Shown here: in pieces, positions 49,011 to 63,749 of the stretch
Numbering within the stretch: the stretch's first letter is position 1
Layout of the letters: every line of letters starts with the position of its first letter
NCBI RefSeq assembly: GCF_031877795.1
Contig: NC_133971.1
Location: 3,032,195 to 3,096,194, forward strand
Direction: 5' to 3'
Length of the DNA stretch: 64,000 bases
Origin: Strix aluco
Taxonomy: Eukaryota > Chordata > Aves > Strigiformes > Strigidae
The notes under the pieces: model-generated
Seen by the model: only the letters and a program-made list of their open reading frames with translations
The model's database searches: none
Told to the model about the DNA's origin: nothing
Program-made: the position numbers and the translations under genes

Positions 49011-51829
49011 AACTGTCGAGTGCAACGCCGTTCAGTCTTCCTCAAAGGAGATATAGTTTTGTTCACAGCTGAATACACAGAGGGACCATAGGAGGAGGGG
49101 AGGAAATACTGCAAAATCTAATATTACTTACTTTTATCTGAAAATTAATGTAATTGCCCAGATCTAAGCAAGGCCTTGTTGTCACTGGACTGCCTAGAAT
49201 CAAAATGAAACTTCCCGCTAGAGATGGTCATAGCAACATTCAAGGCAAATCTGCCACAGTTGCCCATCAGCTAAGAAACAGAATTTAATAAACCCCTCTG
49301 TGGTTTGGTAGCTCTGTAAAAGGTGTGGAACATTCCCTGGGGAGTGACTTCTGATTAACAAATGACTTTTTTGTTATTTACACCCTTATTTGGGGGCCTA
49401 CCCTAAATCAGTTGAAGTCTGTCAACACTGGTCTGTTTCTTCTGTAAGCAGCCCATTTTTCCTGGTTAGAGTTGCTAAGAGAATAGATCACCGTAACATC
49501 TTCAGCTCCAATTTCAAAAATTATTTCAGTATTAAATATGTGGTATAAACAAAGAGAAACCTGCATCAGGGTTTTACAGCTATTTAATTACCTCCCATAA
49601 ATTAAACTAAACGGTCCTCTTACCTATCTTTTAACAGGCTAAGACAGGAAAGACAGTTTTACTGCTGCCCATTATTTTTTTAGTGCATCAAACACCATTT
49701 ATTGTGAGAGTTGCACACCTCTAAAGCAATAAAGCGATTCATCAGTTGTGCCACATAAAGCTATCCTCCCCAACAAAACAAATGAAGAAAACAATACCTG
49801 GCCTATGCAGAAGTAGAACAATGTAGTTTAAATTAACTCTCCAACCACAAGTCTGTGCTTATTTTTCTTTCCAATTTTTCCCTCCTTTTTCCCTTATAAT
49901 TCAAAGTAATTCAAAGCCGGTGAGTCTTCTCTTAATCCCTTCTCTGTCTTCCCTTTCCTGTATTTTACTGAAACTTTTTAATGTTTCAAAACATACTTCT
50001 TTTTGTGCTTGTATTTGCTCTTATATCCTATAAAGCCCTTATATAAAGCTGGATTTCCTCAAAGAAAATGCCTTTCATCCACCTTTTTGACCTGAAATGC
50101 CTTCCCAGAATGCACTTGAAAAGCCATGATACATTTTCTCCCCAAAACCATCTTTTTATTGAAAAAAACCCACCAGGAGTAGTGATTACATAGAAGACTT
50201 GTGAATTCCTACTATAAAACTTAGCTTTTATTCATGGTATGACCTAGTAAATAGGCAGTTGCAATACAGGAACTATGTTAAGGTATTTCAGGACCGTTAC
50301 CATGAAGTATCTCACAATGAATGCATATTGGCTTACCTTGAAAGTGATTTTATCACAGCTTAAAAGCATTCACAGGAACGACTAATATTGGAGTTCACTG
50401 CAGTGAACTTGTATCTTTTTTACTACTGAGATAATACATCCTACTACTGTCTCACAATTACCCCTCCAACCGAAAAAAAAAAAAAAAAACAGCAAAATTA
50501 AGCTTTAAATGCCTTATAAACATCATTTTCATGTAGCTAACATATGGAAACTCTGTTCTAATGAAGGCTGTATTACCCTACCCTCGTGCTGATCCTTTTT
50601 GCTTACCATATGCAATTAGAAAGCAATTTTAAAATACATTCATTTCTTTGGCATATATTTGGTACTCTTCCATGATTTTGCATGCCCTAATACTAACTAG
50701 GCTTCTGGCACTACTAGAAGAAATAAGAAAAAATACACTTGAGAGCGCGCTTAGGGTTGAAACAGAGTACAAGCAGCACGTTGCTTCCATTTATTTGCTG
50801 CTGCAAAAGGCAAGCTCCGCTGTGCTGAGCCTTACGCTCTTGGCAACTGGTTGATAAATACAAAATACTCCAACAAGTCATTTCTCTCTCCTTGGCTCCC
50901 AGTGAGCAGATCTGAAGGGGAAGAAGAAAAGTTGCTGTCGTTACAAGCGGAGAGCAGCGCAGGGAGAAGCCCAGGTTTCGCCACTGGCGACTGACCTCTC
51001 TACCCAGAGCATCCAGGCAGCCACCGAGAGAGAAGCCCCGACGAGCACACGGATATCTTTAGCTCAATAGTGCAATCTGCAGTTTAGAAGTGCATTGCAA
51101 CAGGCAAGTCCCTTGCTGAACACAGTGGGAGCCCTCCAGGAACCGCTGGTGGAGAAAATCCCCTGTCAACCTGCATCACCTCCACCACCTGTGTGGGTCC
51201 GCAGGGAAAACGCGTGCACAGACCCCAAACACAGGCACAGGCGGGCTGAGCAGGCGGCGGGTGAGGAACAGCTTTGATTTATGTGATCCAGAAGCCTGTT
51301 GACTGGTTATACAAAACAGAGATCTTGCGAGTTCAGACCAGGACATTTTGGACTAGGATGCGCTGTTGTATCTTCCGACCTTATAAGAAGATGTTCTGTT
51401 TCTGCAGCCCATAGATCTTTCTAAACATGGTGACAGTTTTAATAAGGGGTTTCAAAGCACTGTTACAGGATTATTCAAGGGTGCTCTGAATCATACCCAG
51501 GAACCAAACCAAGCGCTTTTCTCCAGCCCTTGTGCAAAGCAAGTTGTTGACAGGAGGAGCAAACACTCTGGTGACCTTTAAAAAGTTTCACATTCGTAAA
51601 TTTTAACCCAGGCCCCCAAGAAGCACTAGAGCTAGCGTTGTTACAAAAAGACAAGGAGTGAAAAAAACCTAAGAGCCACGTAGCTTGTTGAAAAATGGAA
51701 ACTACTGGGATTTGTCAGTGGCAGCAGTGTGTGTCATGGATGTAGTCGGTGCGACATAGCAAGGAACCTCGTCACGGTGCCGTCTACTTAATTTTCCCCA
51801 AGGCAGTGGGTGCTGCGTATTTGCTTTCA

Positions 51830-52275
51830 GTTTATTCCCACATCACTCAGCAATGTTGAACACAACGCAGCGGCAGCAAAGAAGGCTTTGCAAATGGGGC
51901 GGCCGCTCCAGGGATGATGCTCACCGCCACGCACAAGCCGTGGGGTAGCACAGAACATCCTACACCAGGCGATGTAAACACGGCACCCGCGTTAGCAGGG
52001 GTGCCACGGGGACAGCGTGTCTGGTCAGCAGGCTCCAAACAACGTCCCCTCGAAGCAGGGATCGCCAAAGTGCACCCTCATCCGCGGCGAGCGCCGGCTG
52101 ACTCTCCGGAGCAGCTGCAGAGAAAATCCGTCCCTTGGCTCCCCGTGTAACTTCTGTAAAAGGTGCTGCTGACAACAGCCTGCTCACCCCGTCCAGGGTG
52201 GGCGAGAGGGACCGTGTCACCACGTTCCCTGGGAGGGTCAGATCTGTCCACACTTGCATGGGCTTTATACTCTTG
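51830..52275 (-). promoter_or_regulatory. CpG-rich minus-strand promoter-like or LTR-like patch
   Basis: CpG-dense DNA (51900-52240) in an AT-rich setting. On the minus strand it is preceded by TATAAAG (about 52263-52269) and followed by GGAATAAAC (about 51832-51840). That order could be a short minus-strand transcription unit or an old LTR with a long R region. No TG/CA ends with flanking duplication were found. Confidence 0.3.
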
Positions 52276-54751
52276 GCTTCTCCTGCAGAATTCACAGCTG
52301 ACACTAGTTATTTCTAGGAGTTCTTTCTCTCCAAAAGGAGAAAGCAAGGGTGGGGGAAGAAGAGGGCTGCAATTATTTAAATAAATAGCATGTAAGCAAC
52401 TGGTCTTATTAAAGAAACAGAAATAATAGGCTCAGCCTTTTCACATCTTGTGCTTATATGGATTATGGCAAGCCCAGTTCTGCACAATCACTTGTACGAA
52501 TGCACATTTCGCTTCTACATGATGGTGCATATAGCTAGATAGCTTTTTTTTTTTCCCCTCATATTACATAAACACACTACATAGAAAAGGCAAAAATGAT
52601 CATCAGATGTAGAATTTGTGGCTCACTGACTTTGTTTACTCAGTTAAAAAGCTGAAATTTCTTCCATTCTGTTGACTTTCTTGTAGTTCACTGACTTGAT
52701 TTGGCTCTTTAACTCAATTTTCTTCTAGCTCTGTCTCATGACTACTACATTACTAAACCTGCAGAAAAAGAAATTTTCAGCTTCTCCAGTCACATTTACT
52801 TCCGTGGAAGAAAACTGATAGAGGAGTGCTTCACTCAAACCCCACAGGATCAACACAAACCAAGACAACCAGAAAAAGGCGGTTCTGGGGTAACGACTGG
52901 ACACTGATCTATGAAGAACATCGTGTGTTCCCCTGCACCAACATCTAAACAGTCGCTGGCGATACGCCTAGATATTTTGGACGTTGCATGTCTGTCAAAT
53001 AAATCAAAGATCCAGATGCAGAATCTGGCAATGATGACATTCTGCTGGCGACTTTCAACCCGTAAGCTAGTGCGCAGGGCACAGAGAAGTATAAATACTC
53101 TGGTTTTTAATCAGATATGTTATTTCAGGAAGTTGTTTTATTTATAGGAAAATTGACATACATTTATTTCTGTTCATCAAACGGGTATTTCAAAACCTTT
53201 TTTTTTTTAAAGGAAAGGTTCTAAGAGGAGACTTCTCTCTCAAATCACAATCATCAGAAATGTGGCATCAGCCTTCAAAACATCACCTCCATAGAATGAC
53301 AAGGCAGAAATGGCTTAAAGATGTGTATGAAGGTAATGAAATCTAAAATATTATTTCTGAACTGAAAGGAATGCAGCATCCTACAGGGTGGGCATACTGT
53401 AAAATTAAGACACACAGTCTAGCTTGTGCATCTTACTAAAGGCAAACTTACTGGATGCATTCTTGTGTTTCACTTCATGATTTCTTTGGCCAAAACCTGA
53501 GAATTCTGCAACCAAAACTGCAGAATGCTCCACTGGACTTGCCAGCTTCACAGATCCAGCACGGTGCATCCAGTGCCCTCACAACTGCTCTACACTTATG
53601 ATGGCATGTCTGACACCTCCCAGGCTGGCGGCACACCGATGATGTCATTAGGCACATGGATTCATTTTGCACATCTTCTGCCAGGTTCAGAGGAACTGCT
53701 GTAATTCATTAGTAACGTATAAGGTAGTATTAAGAGGCTTTGTTTTTTTATAGCAAAACAAGCTAAACAATTACTGAAAAATATACTAGATTGCAGATTT
53801 TTGCTTTACATCACCGTGTGTTTCAGAAAGATGAAAGTCTTGCCAGCCAGCCTGCACTGAGTTTTCTGATACCCACTAATAGACACTGCTCTAATTTCCA
53901 CTGCTCTCTAAAGCAACCGGTGCTCTCACCAATGAGTTATTTGTCCTGTCACTTCTGGAAGGACAGCAGAGGTGTCCACCCCTCCCCGCGAAGCATTTGG
54001 ATAAAGAAAAGTATGTTGTTTAGTGCAGCTAAGCCATAGGCAGCACGGAGGATTGCCACTTTGAAGACCCATTATCTGAAATCCCGTTCACTAGCATCCG
54101 ACAGCGCTGTGCACAGAAGGACACTCTGCCCAATAAGAGGCTGCCAAAGGAAAGGAACCAAGTGTCCTGTACGGACTGTGTTCATGAAACCTAGTCTCTC
54201 AGAGTACCACGATTATCTGACGAGTTACCTAAAACGGTGGCCATAGACCAAATTACGACAACTAAATCATACAGTTTACAACTACATTGTTATGTTTACA
54301 ACAAATGTTTTGCTGCCTTTCTCTTCAGAGCCATGAACACAGTACATATTGGCCATGTCTGAGAGAGACAGACATTTCCAAGCATGAGGTGACTATCCTA
54401 ATACCTCCTAAGAACTGCACAATGAAAGGCTAATGATGGTTAACCCTTATAACCCAATATAACCTCACGTTTTTAACCTAATACAAACTATAGCTGTAGT
54501 CTTCCGTTTAATATAACCACATTGGGGCCCATCTTCTCCTTTCATACATTCTCAGGGTCAATGCAATGTTTATGCTAACCACTGGAAACCTGTTTTTCAA
54601 CAAAAATATTTGCTTAAGAAAGCCTTTATGTATTACAGAGAATATTCAGTGGGCAGTGGAGCTAATAAATATGCACAAATAAGTATGGGATAGAAAGCAA
54701 AATCTCTAATTTGCTTTCTGAATTTGCTGCTGGTGACCTGTGTCTTTGAAG

Positions 54752-54823
54752 ATTAGATTAGATTTATATTAGATTTATAGATTTATAGATATATAGATTT
54801 ATTTAGAAGATTAGATTTATAAG
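54752..54823. repeat. AT-rich GATTTATA/GATTAGATT imperfect repeat
   Basis: Repeated AGATTTATA and AGATTAG words in many registers, with TATAGATATATAGA inside. Confidence 0.8.
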
Positions 54824-57800
54824 CAACCCTTATAGCCAGATATAGTTTCAGTGCCACTATCTAATTTGGCTGCTGCAGCTATATGCTAGGTCAACCATCT
54901 ACCAAAACTTTAGCCTTGATCATTTTTACTAAGTGAAAGCATTTAAGAGTACATTTTTTGTGAATCCAGTGTAATTCTTATGCCATAAAAGCCTTAGTAT
55001 GCAGGAGACTCAGTATTTGACAACCATCTCAGTGATCTCATTTTACAGTCTTTGTAATAACATATTAAGTATTTTGAAGACCAGTTCCCCACCTTCATAC
55101 ACTTTTTCCACTATGATCTCAATAGAGTCTTCAGACTTTCAAAGCTAAGCAGGCTTAGAAGCTTTAAATAGCAATATATTTCACATATTTTCCATGTCCC
55201 ACATCTTGCAGTATGACCATAAAGTGTTAAGTGAAGCCTCAGATAATTTTGGATTTGAATGAGGTTTCATGCGAATGAATCATAAAAAACACAAGCAGCA
55301 CTTTCTGTAAAGAGAAGGGAAGGGATTCTTTGCCAGGGAGAGCTACCCAAATGATTTCCTTCATTATGGTTTTTCAAGTCCATGTGCTTCTTTTTAAGTA
55401 AAGGAAGACTAGGCAATTGCTATAATCAGCAACACATTCCAGCTATTCTGGTCTAGAAGACTACATCAAATAACTTGACAGGAAAAAAAAAAAATTTAAG
55501 ACAGATTTCATTTTCAGATTAAAAAAAAAGATGTTTTACAAAGAAACAAGATATCAGCAATTTACTTTTCATATATCACATCCTTTTCCTTCTTCCCCCT
55601 GTTAATGATTATAATAAACAAACCTCTGGTGGCTTAAAACTAAAACTCCTTTCCTTACAAAAAAAATTGTTTTACACTGTATTTTACGTAGAGCTACATT
55701 TTTTAAATGTCCATTGATGCTAATCTGGTTGAGCATAGGCTTCAGAGTTCAAGGTACATGATGCATATGAAATTTCTGAGTTTCCTGTTTTCATATACAT
55801 GCATGTCATTTGGATAGACATTGGAAATGGAATTTACAGACTAGTCTATTGTTGAAGACTTTCTTACAGGTATTAACTATTTCAAATTCTTTGGTATGTA
55901 TAAAGGAAACGAAAGGTGATTTTGGAGGTAAACTCAACAGATTCAGACGTCCCTTTATTTTATTATCTGCTCTCCAAAGGTACATCATGTATTTGGTAAG
56001 TTTTGTGCCATAAATCTCAACAAAAACCTGCACATGAAATGAATCAGTTTTCTCACTTCTGTTTTCTTCATATGCATTCAATCCATATGTTTGAAAAGCT
56101 TTTAAAAGCCACAGTTATTAAATATGTAATTTTGTTATGTTAAATTTAGAAATAAGGAAATAATACATTGGGAAAAAAGTGCATTAAAAATGAAAGGCCT
56201 TGTAAATGACACATGCCTATTTTTGATTTATGAAGCATTCGGGCCTGGAAAAATGATTTGAAGGAAGACAGCTGGTGTATGCATACCAGAACATACAACT
56301 GCAGCCTGAATGAAATTATCATGGTTATTGTTAAAGCCTGGGACAATGCTAGGACAGCTCTAAAGCTAAGTCCTGCAAAACCTGCTCTGACAGAGAGCTG
56401 CCCCTGCAGCCCGGGTCCAGCTCTCACGCTATTCTGACAAGTTTTTTTCCTCGCCTACTGTAAACAGGAAAACAGAACGGACAAGCCAGGAAAGAAACGC
56501 GAAATACGCCGTTAAACGTGCTGTGTCATGAGTGGATGAGACGTGCTTGAACAGAGGGCTTACTTAACAGAAGCTGAGTCATGTTTTTGCAAACCAATGC
56601 CTGGTTTCCCCCGCCTTCCCCCACACCCCCCAACCCCCCCGCCTTTTTTTTTTTTTGTTGTTATTTCTGAGTCATCTCAGCCAGCCCTGCCATATCCCTC
56701 CACTGCCTGGATGATCGAGAGCAGCTGTTTATAGCAGCCGTCTTGATAGCACGCAAGACTGAACTGACAACTTCTCAGAAACACCAGCAGGAAAGGGAAG
56801 AGGGGCTCAGACCAGCACCACCGAAAAAACCCTGACAGAGTCATTTTCATTAAGCAAAAGCTCCCCTTTCGTAGGCCGCGTTATTTTTTTTTTTTAGGAC
56901 AAGCAGCACGGCAAAGTAACCCTGATTGCAACAGGGCACCGCACTGACTCTGCTGTGACTAAACCCGCATCAAGCACCAGGCGATGAATCCACTAACCCG
57001 CCCTCGGAGCCTTCAGAGATCGGCAGTGGACTGACGGACTTACCCTCACGTTGCAGGTGGGGAGAAAGCGACACGTCACAGGCTCATTCCACTGCCTGGA
57101 GGAGAAATCAGAAATATTGAGTTGCTGTAACTCTCAGCGCTCTGCCAGGCAAATATGTCAGCGCTGCAGACACGGCCAGGCTGCGGGCTGCGCTCTGCTG
57201 CAGAGGGTTGCTTAAACACCTACAGCAGAAGAAACCTTTAAAAAGCTGGAAGGCAGGGGTGGTTTTTTTTGTCTTAGAGGTAATGATGTGAGGCAGAAAA
57301 CACAATATATTATCCATACTTTACTATAAGTAAATAAATAAACCAATGAACCAAAACAACAGCACAAAAAGCCCCAAACTTGAAAAGCAAAATATAAAAG
57401 TATTCATTTCAATTGCTATGTTGTCACCAGAGCATGGAACCCCATTCCGAGTTTTGATTTTTGGTTTCAGTTATACCTGAGCTTTAAAAACCTTGTGCCT
57501 CAAGTCCATTGATAACAGGAGAATCCCCATTTAAAAAAAAAAAAAAAAAAAAAAAGTAAATGGCTAATGCATCGTTTAGGAAGGTTTGAAGACCCAACCG
57601 GACACAACTCTGACATCAAAAACTTGACATTCACATCAACTTCAAACTTACGCCTTTTCAGAAAATCTTTTCCTTGTCATTTCTTTTGAATGGCGCAAGT
57701 TGGCAATACTGATTATTTTAGGTCACACACAGGAACCACTAACAGAAGGAAACTGTGAATTTCTGCACAAGTAGCAATGAGATTGTGCTGCTCAGGAGAA

Positions 57801-60800
57801 ATATACAGCAATAGCTAGGTGGAAGAATAGAAAGAAAGAGGTGAAGAAGGCACTGAGAAATAAAAGCAGCTGAACTGGTTTTATCTTACTTTCTTAAATT
57901 ACATTTTGTCACTGTTTGCTGTTAACTTCATTTCCAAAAAAAAAAAATACAAAAGGAATTATATGCCTCACTGTTGTTGATTTTCTCAGAAGGTAGTAGC
58001 AAGTAGAAAATAATTCATAATTACTTTTTTTGCCTTCTCTAACCTATGGTGACCTAGGGCAGCTTTCTCTTTCAAGTGCCCTTAAAGCTGGCCCCACACA
58101 AGACAGATGCATAAAATAGCAGAGGAGCTCTGCGCGGGGAAGCGATACATCTGGCAGCTTCAGCTGGAGCCCTCGGCAGTAGCGACTGAGTTTTAATTAG
58201 TATACAAAACTCTGTCAATCTTCATTCCAATTTGTCTTGACGGGTCATCAGCATCCTTCAGCGAGATGATTTGCAAACACCTGGGGACAATGCCACTGTA
58301 GCTGCCCAGGGTGGGGTCGTCCACCCCTACCTCTTTCAGATGAGGCCCAATTTATTCCTGAGAGAAGTCTTCCTACCTATGAAAAGCTCAACTTTCAGTA
58401 AGAAGACTTTTGCCCCATCTACCACTCATTATCTGGGGTTGTGCAGCAAGTTCACCTTTCCTTGAAATACCACTCAAACCCTCATGTTGCCCCACTGCGT
58501 GATGAAAAAAGCCAACACGGCACATCACTGTTTTCTCAGTCGTTCACCTGTCCATTTTTAAGCTCGCCTCAGTTTTGTAGGCAGCAGACGTTTTGCTTTC
58601 AAGGTCAGGATTGCTTCCAAAACCTCTCTTAGATAAGGAATGATTGGCATCTGTTCTCAATCCCCAGTTGTGAGATTGGGTCTGACCTTCCCACCCGTGA
58701 AAGCAGGGTTCAATGAAGAAAGGTAGGAAAGAGACTAAAGGGATGAAGAGGATCCACAGGCTACATCAGACAAGTCTTCACCTCCTGTGATGGTGGAGAG
58801 GGCTGTGGAATCAACCCAGCCCCAGGGCCTCCTGCTGGGAAGTTATTCCTCTTTCTTAAGCAAGAGGTGCCCACTGGTATGATTTCATCATGTGCCTGAT
58901 GGTGCTTCCACACAAGTTCCAGTCCATGGAGTGAGGCAACATAACCCCCATGGGAGCCTTGGGGTTTTGTCTGCAGCAAGTTTCTAACCACCTGGTTTGG
59001 GGAGAAAAGCTTGAAACCTGGAAGATTAAACAAACTAAAAATCTCAAGCTGCAAAGAAAGGACAAAAAAAAAAAAAAAAAAAAAGCTACAGCTATGCCCT
59101 GCATTACATTTTAAATCTACAAAAAAATCTAAAATAGTATTTAGCTCATTGCTTTCCAAGAAACTAATCTCATGCAGTGTCAGCAAGTACACTCTGGTCT
59201 TTTTTTTGACCTCCATGTTCCCAGCAAGCCTCTGCCCTGTCCCAGCCCAGCAAGACCACGTTCTTGTTCGAGTTCAAGGGACGCAACTGGGAGAAGACAA
59301 TCCAGAGTTTTATCCTAGCATGAGTTCATCATTAAAGCTGTGCAACTCACCCAAAATATTTAATTGATACTGTCAGTTGCCATTTATTTTCTCAGATGAT
59401 GGACAAAAATAGAGTGTAGCACATGCTGGTGATACCTTTATATGCTAATGACCCTCTAACTCCACTTCTACGGGGGGGAATGGGGAAGATAATCAGCTTG
59501 GCACTTACTGAACTCCCTGTTCATGAACGCATTCCTTTGGGTACTCACAACAAATGTTATCTTTCCTTTCATCCTTCTGTTTGTCTTCACTTATGTCATA
59601 AATAACTTTGCAAGCAATAAAATTCCTTGTCTCTTAGGTAAATAAAGCTTAGCCTATTTTATAACCTCCACAGTAGGATTTTTTTTCTTTTAAGGGGAAA
59701 CCTAAATGCAAAAGCAGACATTCATTTTCATAAAAGTCTCCATGGGATTCACAATTTCATACACCACCCCCCCCACCCCCCCACCCCCGTTGTGAAGCAA
59801 GCCAAAAAAAGCCAGGACGTTCACTGTCAACAACTCCAACGTGACTCCTGACGTTGTGCATGTTGGCTTTTGCTGCTCCCCTCCTATCTCTCCATCTTAT
59901 TCTGAGCCATACAGAGAGGGGGGAAACATATTTGCAACAAGAGATCAATGCGCAATTGCCAAACAAAGAAAAGGTGTGGGGCAAACATGAGGATTCCTTT
60001 ATTTTGGATCCTCTTCCACGGTAAGGGAAGAGGAGATGAGGAGTTTGGGGAGTTCAGTGTGAAACACTGAAGGTGAGAAGATGCAGAGCAGAAGGAAGGA
60101 CCCAGTGGGACTGGGACAGAAAGGAAGCCTCAGATATTTTTCCTCCCTCTTCCTAGGTATTACCTTGCAATCAGACAACCTGTCTTCAGTTTTCTTGTCA
60201 CCTCTATTCACAAAAAGCCTTTGTGAAGATACTGAGTAATTACAGGGCAGAATGAAATCTCAGCCACGGCATCAGGATTTGTCCCTACCTCTTAAACTGG
60301 CAATTTAAATGAACGTGTCATTAGCACCCAACAAATTAGTCAGTACCATTCTCAGGATTACAAACTGTACCATTAACTATCCCAATACACAAATGAGGAA
60401 GTAAATTAACCACAAGCCAGGTCACTTCTGTCCTACTCAGCAAATGGGAACAATTCAGTCACTGAAGAAAACAGTAGAAACAATGCGGTGAAAGTGGAGG
60501 AGAAAGTTTCCTTCAACAGAAAAAAATAGGTAGTATAGTAAGTTTACCCAAATGATCATAACTCTTTTGTCTCCCCACCCTGCGATACTGGGACTGTACA
60601 TTTGCCTCGTGTGGTACCAGTAGGATTAGTTAGAAATTTTATAGGCTACACTACCCTGTGTTTAAAAAAATCAGGTTGTACAATCCACAAACATCAATTA
60701 GAGGGACGGGGGGGGGAGGTCGGGTGGGGCACGGGGGAGGGTCTTCAATGTAGGGTTTAAAAGTACACACTCAGTGGCTAGCAAACAACTCTTTTTGAGA

Positions 60801-63129
60801 GCAAATTCTCCCGCAATAGAAAAAGGTCATAAAAAGTATATGTAAAATTTACACACTAATAGCAGGTTGTCATTGCACTGTATGAATGCACTGTAGTTAG
60901 CTCCCAAAGATGCTGAGCTGGTGAGGAATATTCAGGGTGCCTTAAAAACCAATATGAATATGCTTTATTCATCCCCAAAAGACATATATGAACAGAACTG
61001 GAGAAATCCTAAAATAAGACAGGAAGACTGATTTTTATTATTTACTGATCTATACGCTACAGTTAATAAAAGGGCTGAAACTGCACTTTGTTACACCTTA
61101 GCTAGCACATCCTTATATTAGGAAAACCCAACAGCTAGCACCATTACAAATGCTCAATCATCAACTATCTCAGCTGAACAATGATTCCTCTATTAGCATG
61201 AAGTAATTTGCACTTCATTACCTCTCACTTTCATTACGATCCCAACCCCTCACAGCATTAAGAAATGTACAGAATGTAAATGAGGGGAATTACATGAAAT
61301 TCCAAAACTTTCAAAAAACCTTTCAAATACCCTATGTCTTAGATATAGTATAAGAAATATCGTAAAGGGGTACGGTTCTCTCTGGAACAGTATATCAGGG
61401 TTAGCTACAACAAGGAAAGACATGGAGGAAAAACCCCGCAACAATTCCATTAACATCTCTGGGTCATGTTCACGGGGACACCTATCCTCTCCCAGAAAAC
61501 ACACTCTGGATTTTAGGGATTTATAAATATATATGCAAATCTTGAGAGGTCAGCTCATTTCAGCTAAAATAAATTTTATTGTGAATCAGTGATTAACTTT
61601 CTGTAATAGCTGACATGAGTGGCAAAACATGCCAGTTCTACCTGCAGCCCTACTGATACAGTTTGAGGGTGTGACATACCTTAGAAAGTCTTATGAAGAG
61701 GGAGTATCAACCGGGATATAAGGACAGCACTAAAAATAGACACAGCTTTTTATGACAAGCAGTCTTTTCCACCCTTGGCATCTACTATGATTCAATAGTT
61801 ACTCGGAAGGGAGAGAGCATCTAGTGAATGAGTCATCAGGCTACATCCTGAAGCAATTTTGTTGTCTCTAGTGGTCTTCTGCAGAAGAAGTGACGAGTCC
61901 CAACCTCTGCAAGTTGGAGGGATCCAGCTGGGAGCAACACTGCCAGCGGCAAATGAGTAAATGAATGAAAAGGACAAGGCCATACATGACACCATTTACA
62001 TTCCCTAGGCTTGACTAAATTTAAGCACACGCCTTCATACAGCGTATGTAAGTAGTCACACTGTAGTCAATTAGGTTATTCACATAGATAAAGTGACTTT
62101 TGTTTAAATTTTTAGAAAACAGAATGCTTGGTAAAGGGCATCCTTTAGAAACAGAGAAATGTGTTGGCTAAATGAGTTACTCATGTGGAAGATTTCTGTT
62201 ATCTTTCAGTTACTCAGTTCACTTTTCATTAGAAATGCACAGACTTAAAACATAGCCAAATACATCTGTACAAAATAGAAAAATACTGGAACTTTAGTCA
62301 AATCATAATAAAGTGTACTGTCAATCTAAGCACAGCATTTTACAAGAACTATCTTGAACAGATCCTTTCATCTCATTAATGGAAAATTATTTCTACAAGC
62401 CAGGCAAAAATAACATGAGTCTGAGACTGCCAAATTGCAGAACACCTGCTGAGGGTCTGAGGTGTGCAGGGATGCCTTATTTTTTATTTGAGATTTATGA
62501 CTGGAAGTCATGGAAAAGAGGGTGATTTTCCTGATTATTCTTTCCTCATCCCAAATAAAACTTCTATTGATTAAAATAAAAGGAGAAAAAACCCACAAGA
62601 AAGGCTTCATGTCTACATTAAAGGGGAGTAGGTGCTGAAGTCAGTCATATTAATATTCTATTCAATTTTTTTCCCCTTGAATTCTTGTTACAGATAAATT
62701 TAAGCAATGTTTTTGCAGCATCAAATTTAACCTCAATCAGACAGCCTTTTCAAAACATATCACAGTACCATGAAAGGAAGATCTGCTGGTTCCTGGGTTC
62801 AGCCAGGTCTGCTTCGAAGCTAATTCACAAACTGTGTGAATTTTCTAAAGACAATAAAAGAGAAAACACTGGCAAAAATATGCCAACCCCCTGCCAAACG
62901 TCACACAAACTAAGGTAAACAAGCTTCACATTACAGTGCTTATAATCCAGAATTATACATTTTCACGGCCAAGTTAAGTGATACTGTCTTTGTTTTTATG
63001 TGTTATCAGGGTTAGCAGATCATTTTCTGGATGTATAGACCTTACAATAGAGTTATTGCACCTCTTTCAAAGAGCAACATAACATAAAACTGCCAATCAA
63101 GAAAATTCAGATACTTCTCTTTAAAATAA

Positions 63130-63262
63130 GTATACACGCACACACACATATGCACACACATATATACATATACATATATATCAACACATACATACCTACG
63201 CATTGTATATAAACCAAATACAAATAAATACTGTTCATACAAATACATACACATACCTACAT
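63130..63262. repeat. (CA)/(TA)-rich mixed microsatellite
   Basis: Alternating purine-pyrimidine sequence (CACGCACACACACATATGC, TACATATACATATATATC and others). The short open frames here are repeat artefacts. Confidence 0.9.
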
Positions 63263-63344
63263 AAAGAAAAGCTAGAAAAGTGTGGTCTATGTAATATTCA
63301 ATTTTCTATCAGAAACATTGGCAAATTGGATTTACATCTAGGGA

Positions 63345-63640
63345 ATAAAGTAATTTTTCATGATAGGAGAAAGATATCAACAAGATCTCTGTTGTTCAAC
63401 ATATTCATAAGAAATTTACATAAAAGAATCAATGATGATATGACAGCAACCTCTGACAACACAAAACTCCCTGGGAGAGTCAGAATGAAGCCAATTATAA
63501 AGTTCTGCAGAAGCATCTCTTGGTATTACACCACTGAACAACAAAATGGCAGATGAAATTCAATGGGATAAATGCACCTTTGTTACTCAGGAAGAAAATT
63601 ATCTTAATTTCACACACTAAGTCATCTATGCCTTCCCTCT
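63345..63640 (+). mobile_element. Degraded internal CR1 LINE fragment (ORF2 region)
   Basis: TTGTTCAACATATTCATAAG, AACACAAAACTCCCTGGGAG, CAACAAAATGGCAGATGAAA and TTCAATGGGATAAATGC follow the order of the CR1 reverse transcriptase C-terminal region (lFNIFInDL, aDDtKL, kWQMkFN). This type I recall from turtle, crocodile and old avian CR1 families. Several frameshifts leave no usable frame. Confidence 0.75.
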
Positions 63641-63727
63641 TCTGCTTGTGGGTAGCCCTCCAAGGACACCAGGTAAGAGCCCAGGCAGCGTAAACTCCTG
63701 AAGTCTTGAAATGTAGGAGCGTATGGG

Positions 63728-63749
63728 TGCTCCCCCACATGGGGGAGCA
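63728..63749. repeat. GC-rich perfect hairpin, 9-bp arms, 4-base loop
   Basis: TGCTCCCCC at 63728-63736 pairs with GGGGGAGCA at 63741-63749 around ACAT. The right arm is part of a GGGGAGCATAT direct repeat that occurs twice. Confidence 0.85.

Larger units (their letters stand above)
47585..63344. other. Gene-poor region downstream of ARRDC3
   Basis: Mostly unique AT-rich DNA with A-runs (48616, 50466, 57533, 59063), the CpG-rich patch near 52 kb, a G/C-rich stretch at 56580-57200 and C-rich runs near 59765. No coding exon, tRNA or recognisable transposon was found. The 151-codon minus frame at 58761-59216 includes a translated homopolymer and is not a gene. Confidence 0.55.

Noticed and set aside
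58761..59216. 151-codon minus-strand frame
   Set aside because: It runs through a poly(A/T) tract giving a Phe string and has no recognisable domain.
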